Of a DNA stretch of 64,000 nt, positions 60,140 through 64,000 are shown in pieces. Origin of the DNA: Micromonospora sp. WMMD882 (lineage in GTDB: Bacteria > Actinomycetota > Actinomycetes > Mycobacteriales > Micromonosporaceae). Every line of letters begins with the position of its first letter. The stretch's first letter is position 1. The notes under the pieces are model-generated. The model ran no database searches. It worked only from the letters and a program-made list of their open reading frames with translations, and was not told the DNA's origin. Location of the stretch: positions 3,224,001 to 3,288,000 of the forward strand of contig NZ_CP114903.1 in assembly GCF_027497255.1 (NCBI RefSeq), written 5' to 3'. The position numbers and the translations under genes are program-made.

Positions 60140-62667
60140 GGCGGGCGCCCGCGGCGACGCGCAGGGTGCGGGTCGGGCCGGTGGTGGTCCGCCGCCGCTG
60201 CGGATCGGGCCCACAGGTCCTGCGGGACCTCTCCGGCGACCGGGTGTGGGCGGCAGCCGGGCGGGTCGCCGAGGCCGAGAAGACCTGCCGTACGCGGGGC
60301 GCGGCGGCGGCGGACGTCATCAGCGCCCTCGTGCCGCTGGCGACGCCGGCCGAGCGGCGTCGGCTGCTCCGCGCCCGGCGGGACGCCTACAACGGCCGCG
60401 TGCTGACCACCGTCGCCGGGGAACTGCTCGACGTCGGGCCGGTCGCCGCGTACGAGCGGGCGCGCTCGGAACTCGACCGACGGTGGACCGAGCTGCGGAC
60501 GGCCCTGACGGAACTCGACCGTGCCACCCGGGCGACCGTCCACGACCGCCTCACCGATCCGGACTTCGCCGCTTCGGTGGAGCTCTCGGTGCCGGGTCTG
60601 CTGGCGGAGATCCGTCGGAGCGGACGGCACCGCCCGGGGTCGGCCCGTGACCGGCGGCGTCTGCTCACCGTGTTCCGGCTGCTCCAGCGCAGCGCCACCA
60701 AGCCGTCACCGTTCGCCCGGCTCGCCGAGGCCACGCTGCTCGTCCCGGGGGCCGGTCGACGGCCGCCGCACCGGCGCGTCCGGGTGGATCGACAGGCGCT
60801 CGACTGGGTGCAGCACTGGGTACGTGGCCGGGGCCTGCGGTCGGTGACGCCGGAGCAGGTGTGGGTGACGACGAATCCCACCGCCACCGTCGGCGAGCCC
60901 GCCGAGGGCCGGGTGAGCTGGCTGGTCACCGGCGGACCGGTGGACGACCTGCGCACCGCCGCCTGCCCCGACCGGCTGGCCGGCCTGCTGCGCCGGCTGC
61001 GCTCCCCGCGCCGGCTCCGCGACCTCTCTCCCGACGGCACGGTCCCGGACCAGCTCGCCGCGCTCCTGCGCTGTGGTCTGCTCGAGGTGGGGCTGCGCCC
61101 GCCGGGACACGGCCGGCAGGTCCTCGACGGCGTCCTGGCGGCGCTGCCCGCCACGACCGGCGAGGACGACGCCGACGACCTGCGCGCCGCCCTGCGCCTG
61201 CTACGCGACATCGAGGCGGATCCCTCGCCCGTGCCGGGCGCCCTGACCGCGCCCGCCCGGGCCGGGCTCGAACGACTCGCCACCGCCTGCGGGGTCAGCA
61301 CGGCGGGAACCGATCGTCTGCTGGTCACCGACGATCTCGTAGGGGTCGTCGACGAACCAGCTCCGGCGCTCGACGGGGAGGTCCTGGCAGACCTCGGACG
61401 GGTCAAGCTGATCGCGCCGCTGCTCGCTCCCGAGCTGCCCTTCCAACTCGCCGGGACGTTGGCTTTCCGGGACCGCTTCGGCACCGACGCGGTCCCGCTG
61501 CTGACCGCGTACCGATGGTTCGTCGGTTCCGGACGCGCCGCGGCGGACGCGATGGTCGCCGAGTCGAGCCGTCCGTTGCTGCGGCGGACCCTGGAGTTGC
61601 GTGCCGGCCTGACCGACCTGCTCCGGGCGCTCGCGGCCGGCTCGCCGGGCGCCCACGAGGTCCGGCTGGACGGCGCGGAGCTGGACCGACTCGCCGACGC
61701 CCTGCCCGACGAGGTGCCGGAGTGGGCCTGCGCGGCCTGGCCCGTGCAGTTCGCTGGCGACCGCGTCGTGCTCAACGGCCTCGGTTGCGGGTACGGCCGG
61801 TTCGCCGCCCGGGTCGCCGCCGGTCTGGGCGGGGCGCCGGTCGGGCTGCTGCGGGAGTGGGCCGGCGCGGCGGATGTCGGCGAGCCGGACGCGCTGGCGG
61901 TGGACGTCACGGCGCGGTTCGGCGCGACCGCCAACGAGCGGCCCCGACTGCTGCCGTACAGCCTGGCTTTTCCCGGCCATGCCCTGGAGTGCGACCCGGA
62001 GGCCCGGATCGACCCGGGCGACTGCACGGTTCGGGTCGACCCGGCGCGTGGCCGGCTGTTGCTGCACAGCAGCGCGCTGCCGGGAAGACCGCTGGTCCCG
62101 GTCCCCCAGAACGCCACGCTGACGCAGTTGGCGCCACCGTTCTTCCGGTGGCTGCGCAGACTTGGCCCGGCGACGGGCAGCACGCTGGCGTTCTGGGACC
62201 AGGTCGACGGCGACGTCGCGGCGGGCTCCCGCGGTGTCCGCCACTATCCACGGCTGGTCCTCGGTCGGCTGGTGCTCGCCCGCCGGACGTGGAAGGTGCC
62301 GCCGACTGCGCTGCCCGCGGGCGCCGACGACGCCGCCAGGACGGTGGGGTGGCACCGGTGGTGCGCCGGGACCGGGGTGCCCCGACAGTTCTTCGTCCGG
62401 GCGGTCACCCTCCCCGAGCCGTGGGACGTCGTCCGGGGGCGGGCCTCCGACGAGTGGGTGGGGCAGGCTCGCTCGCGGTCCGGCAGCGCCGTCCGCAAGC
62501 CCGTGTACGTGGATCTCTCCCAGCCGAGGTGCTGGCCGGAGGGGACCGCCGGCGCGTTGACCCTCACCGAGCCGTTGCCCGACCCGGCGGCGCTGGCCCT
62601 CCGGACGCACGCGGCGGAGTACGTGATCGAAACGTCCCAACCCCCTCGGCGGAGGAGCAGGGTATGA
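60130..62667 (+). CDS. LanB N-terminal glutamylation-type dehydratase (copy 2)
   Basis: 845 residues, Lant_dehydr_N family without a C-terminal elimination domain. RRRLLTVFRLLQRSATKPSPFARLAEATLL is the conserved N-terminal block (residues about 170-200); VVLNGLGCGYGRFAARV, LPVPQNATLTQLAPPFFR-like (given in part) and RLVLARRTWKVPPTALP follow. Such enzymes glutamylate Ser/Thr from Glu-tRNA. The other copy is fused to the hydrolase at 45274-48828. Two N-type dehydratases are also known in the thiostrepton cluster (TsrJ and TsrS, as I recall). GGAGG lies just before the ATG; the stop overlaps the next ATG (ATGA). Confidence 0.88.
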   Translation: MALGRAPAATRRVRVGPVVVRRRCGSGPQVLRDLSGDRVWAAAGRVAEAEKTCRTRGAAAADVISALVPLATPAERRRLLRARRDAYNGRVLTTVAGELLDVGPVAAYERARSELDRRWTELRTALTELDRATRATVHDRLTDPDFAASVELSVPGLLAEIRRSGRHRPGSARDRRRLLTVFRLLQRSATKPSPFARLAEATLLVPGAGRRPPHRRVRVDRQALDWVQHWVRGRGLRSVTPEQVWVTTNPTATVGEPAEGRVSWLVTGGPVDDLRTAACPDRLAGLLRRLRSPRRLRDLSPDGTVPDQLAALLRCGLLEVGLRPPGHGRQVLDGVLAALPATTGEDDADDLRAALRLLRDIEADPSPVPGALTAPARAGLERLATACGVSTAGTDRLLVTDDLVGVVDEPAPALDGEVLADLGRVKLIAPLLAPELPFQLAGTLAFRDRFGTDAVPLLTAYRWFVGSGRAAADAMVAESSRPLLRRTLELRAGLTDLLRALAAGSPGAHEVRLDGAELDRLADALPDEVPEWACAAWPVQFAGDRVVLNGLGCGYGRFAARVAAGLGGAPVGLLREWAGAADVGEPDALAVDVTARFGATANERPRLLPYSLAFPGHALECDPEARIDPGDCTVRVDPARGRLLLHSSALPGRPLVPVPQNATLTQLAPPFFRWLRRLGPATGSTLAFWDQVDGDVAAGSRGVRHYPRLVLGRLVLARRTWKVPPTALPAGADDAARTVGWHRWCAGTGVPRQFFVRAVTLPEPWDVVRGRASDEWVGQARSRSGSAVRKPVYVDLSQPRCWPEGTAGALTLTEPLPDPAALALRTHAAEYVIETSQPPRRRSRV

Positions 62668-63884
62668 GTGAATCGTCCATCCTCGACGCGACACCGGCCA
62701 CCGCGGGCCGGAACGTGAAGCGGTACTTCGCCGGCACGCACCGCACCCGGCATCCGGCGGAGACGTGGCAGCTCGCCGAGCGGCTCTTCGCGCGCTGCGG
62801 TCTGACCCGCGTCGCGGACGTCACCGGCCTCGACGTGCTCGGCATCCCGGTGTGGGTCGCCGTCCGGCCGATGGCCCGCACGCTGAGCGTCAGCCAGGGC
62901 AAGGGCGCCACGGACGTGGCCGCGAAGGTCTCGGCGTCGATGGAGGCCATCGAGCTGTGGTACGCCGAGGAGCTTCCGGCGACGCCGCCGGGGCCGGTGG
63001 GCGTGCCCGCCTCGGCCCTGCGCCTGCCGTACGACGTCATGTCCCTGCAGCGCGCCGCCCGGAGCCTGCTGACGGCGGACACGCCGCTGGACTGGGTGCC
63101 GGCCCGGGTGGCCGGCACGGAGCGGGACACGCTGGTGCCGCGCGCCAGCGTGGCCATCTCCTCGCTCGCCGCGCCGGTCTGGTCGGTGCCGCTGCTGCGG
63201 GTCTCCAGCAACGGCCTGGCCAGCGGGAACTGCCCGGCGGAGGCGGCCCTGCACGGGTTGTTCGAGCTCATCGAGCGGGACTGTACGTTCGACCTCGGGG
63301 ACCGGCCGGTGTCCACCCGGACCCACATCGCCCCCGAGACGGTGACGGACCCCGGCTGCCGCCGCCTGATCGAGCAGATCACGTCCGCCGGGGCCTGGCT
63401 GGAACTCGTCGACAACACCCGCGACCCCGCGTTCCCCTGCTTCGTCGCCTACCTCTGGTCGCCCGAGGATCCGTCGATCTACTCGGGGTCCGGCTGCCAC
63501 ACCGACCCCGCGACGGCCCTCTCACGTGCCGTGACCGAGGCCGCGCAGAGCAGGTTGACGGTCATCAACGGCACCCGGGACGACGTCCGGGGCGCCCTCT
63601 ACCGCTCCCACCGCTGGGACGCCCGACGGCCGGTCACCCCACCCGGCGGGATCCGCTCGTGGCGCCAGACCCTGGCCGCTTTGCGGACCCGGCGTTTCGA
63701 CTCCGTCGACGAGGAGTACCGGTGGTGCCTGCGGCAGGTCGGCCGGCGGACCGGCCGACCCGTGCTGGAGGTGCGGTTGTCCACGGACGACGAGCCGCTG
63801 TCGGTGATCCGGGTGATCGCTCCCGGGCTGCGCTTCGGCACCGGCGACGAATGCCCGCGGCCCGTTCGACCGGAGGAGTCCTGA
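62664..63884 (+). CDS. TfuA-associated YcaO protein (thioamide synthetase subunit)
   Basis: 406 residues, a compact YcaO without the N-terminal partner domain: ARTLSVSQGKGATDVAAKVSASMEAIELWYAEE (residues about 72-105) and ASGNCPAEAALHGLFELIERDCTFDL hold the ATP/Mg residues. GSGCHTDPATALSRAVTEAAQSRLTVINGTRDDV is another diagnostic block. The C-terminus lacks the Pro-rich end of azoline-forming YcaOs. This form, followed directly by TfuA, is the thioamidation type, exchanging a backbone amide oxygen for sulfur with ATP. It would install the thioamide known from thiopeptin and saalfelduracin. ATG overlaps the dehydratase stop; TfuA begins 5 bases later. Confidence 0.9.
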   Translation: MSESSILDATPATAGRNVKRYFAGTHRTRHPAETWQLAERLFARCGLTRVADVTGLDVLGIPVWVAVRPMARTLSVSQGKGATDVAAKVSASMEAIELWYAEELPATPPGPVGVPASALRLPYDVMSLQRAARSLLTADTPLDWVPARVAGTERDTLVPRASVAISSLAAPVWSVPLLRVSSNGLASGNCPAEAALHGLFELIERDCTFDLGDRPVSTRTHIAPETVTDPGCRRLIEQITSAGAWLELVDNTRDPAFPCFVAYLWSPEDPSIYSGSGCHTDPATALSRAVTEAAQSRLTVINGTRDDVRGALYRSHRWDARRPVTPPGGIRSWRQTLAALRTRRFDSVDEEYRWCLRQVGRRTGRPVLEVRLSTDDEPLSVIRVIAPGLRFGTGDECPRPVRPEES

Positions 63885-63889
63885 TCACG

Positions 63890-64000
63890 ATGGCGACCCA
63901 TGTCTTCGCCGGCCCCACCATCGGCGCCGACGACATCCGCCGGGTCGTCCCCGACGCCGTGACGCATCCGCCGGTGCGCCACGGCGACCTGCTGCGACTC
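63890..64000 (+). CDS. tfuA: TfuA-like protein, N-terminal fragment (runs off window)
   Basis: Only 37 residues are inside the window: a strand and loop VFAGPTIGADDIRRVVPDAV and HPPVRHGDLLRL. Both match the start of TfuA (hFxGPS...lP.A...PPxxxGD), the partner of YcaO in peptide thioamide formation, thought to recruit or activate the sulfur donor system. It starts five bases after the YcaO stop, behind CGGAGGAG, so the two are co-translated. The rest of the gene lies beyond base 64000. Confidence 0.88.
   Translation, partial: MATHVFAGPTIGADDIRRVVPDAVTHPPVRHGDLLRL

Noticed and set aside
60387..62183. 598-codon minus-strand frame opposite the second LanB gene
   Set aside because: Ser/Arg-rich antisense shadow; the plus frame has LanB motifs and coupled starts.
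60861..62663. Upstream extension of the second YcaO frame to 1007 codons
   Set aside because: The part before ATG 62664 lies out of frame inside the LanB gene and has shadow composition; the YcaO homology begins after that ATG.
1..64000. tRNA, rRNA, insertion sequences or CRISPR arrays
   Set aside because: I read for CCA-type tRNA folds, transposase motifs and spaced repeats and found none that I could support; weak tRNA-like folds cannot be excluded without a covariance search.

Overview
The window is uniformly high-GC DNA with dense, mostly overlapping genes, many GTG starts and few T-rich terminators. This is typical of an actinomycete. The gene set (sulfated surface-polysaccharide locus, Tat and lipoprotein exports, thiostrepton-type thiopeptide genes) suggests a Micromonospora-like genus, but that is an inference from composition and gene types only.

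Layout. 1-1660: tail of an aldo/keto reductase, a small lipoprotein and a secreted I36-type inhibitor. 1834-28175: a large minus-strand surface-glycan region. It encodes secreted beta-helix and beta-propeller proteins, two GH99-like TIM-barrel proteins, a phospholipase C-like phosphoesterase, a GT39 membrane mannosyltransferase-like enzyme, an unusual GT2-GtrA-kinase-like fusion, a sulfotransferase, a flippase, an O-antigen-ligase/polymerase-like protein, a GT2, a Wzz/BY-kinase-like protein, an Alg14/Alg13-type glycosyltransferase, a PAP2 phosphatase and a GH16 glycanase. Together they look like a synthesis, polymerisation, export and remodelling system for a sulfated exopolysaccharide. A kinase-fold protein carrying six 9-residue repeats sits among them. 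28540-30225: a decayed defence island, with remnants resembling the DISARM helicases DrmD and DrmA on either side of an intact HicAB toxin-antitoxin pair with a palindromic operator. 30365-33814: a three-gene VWA / membrane protein / OmpA-lipoprotein operon. 33815-34624: gene-poor DNA with a perfect 18-bp inverted repeat. 34625-36005: DJ-1/PfpI and PPOX-fold genes.

36055-64000 (right edge): most of a thiostrepton-family thiopeptide cluster in two divergent operons around the promoter region 49193-49654. The minus operon starts with the precursor peptide (core VASSSCTTCICTCSCSS). It continues with a fused alpha/beta-hydrolase plus LanB dehydratase, two split LanB C-terminal-type proteins (elimination and [4+2] cyclisation), a SagB-type azoline dehydrogenase, an Ocin-ThiF-like partner, and the quinaldic acid genes (B12 radical-SAM tryptophan 2-methyltransferase, SDR, aminotransferase). 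The plus operon holds a DUF2867 protein, a methyltransferase, an acyl-CoA-dehydrogenase-like flavoprotein, a SnoaL-like protein, a second Ocin-ThiF, a YcaO cyclodehydratase, two P450s, an AMP-ligase, a second LanB dehydratase, a second YcaO and the start of a TfuA gene. The YcaO-TfuA pair predicts a thioamide, so the product should be a thioamidated, quinaldic-acid-bridged bis-macrocyclic thiopeptide. The known relatives are thiopeptin, saalfelduracin and probably Sch 40832 (recalled, not searched). The core differs from the thiostrepton, siomycin and thiopeptin cores I recall by having Ser at position 4, which predicts an extra dehydroalanine in the quinaldic-acid loop. Resistance, amidation and regulatory genes are not visible and may lie beyond the right edge.
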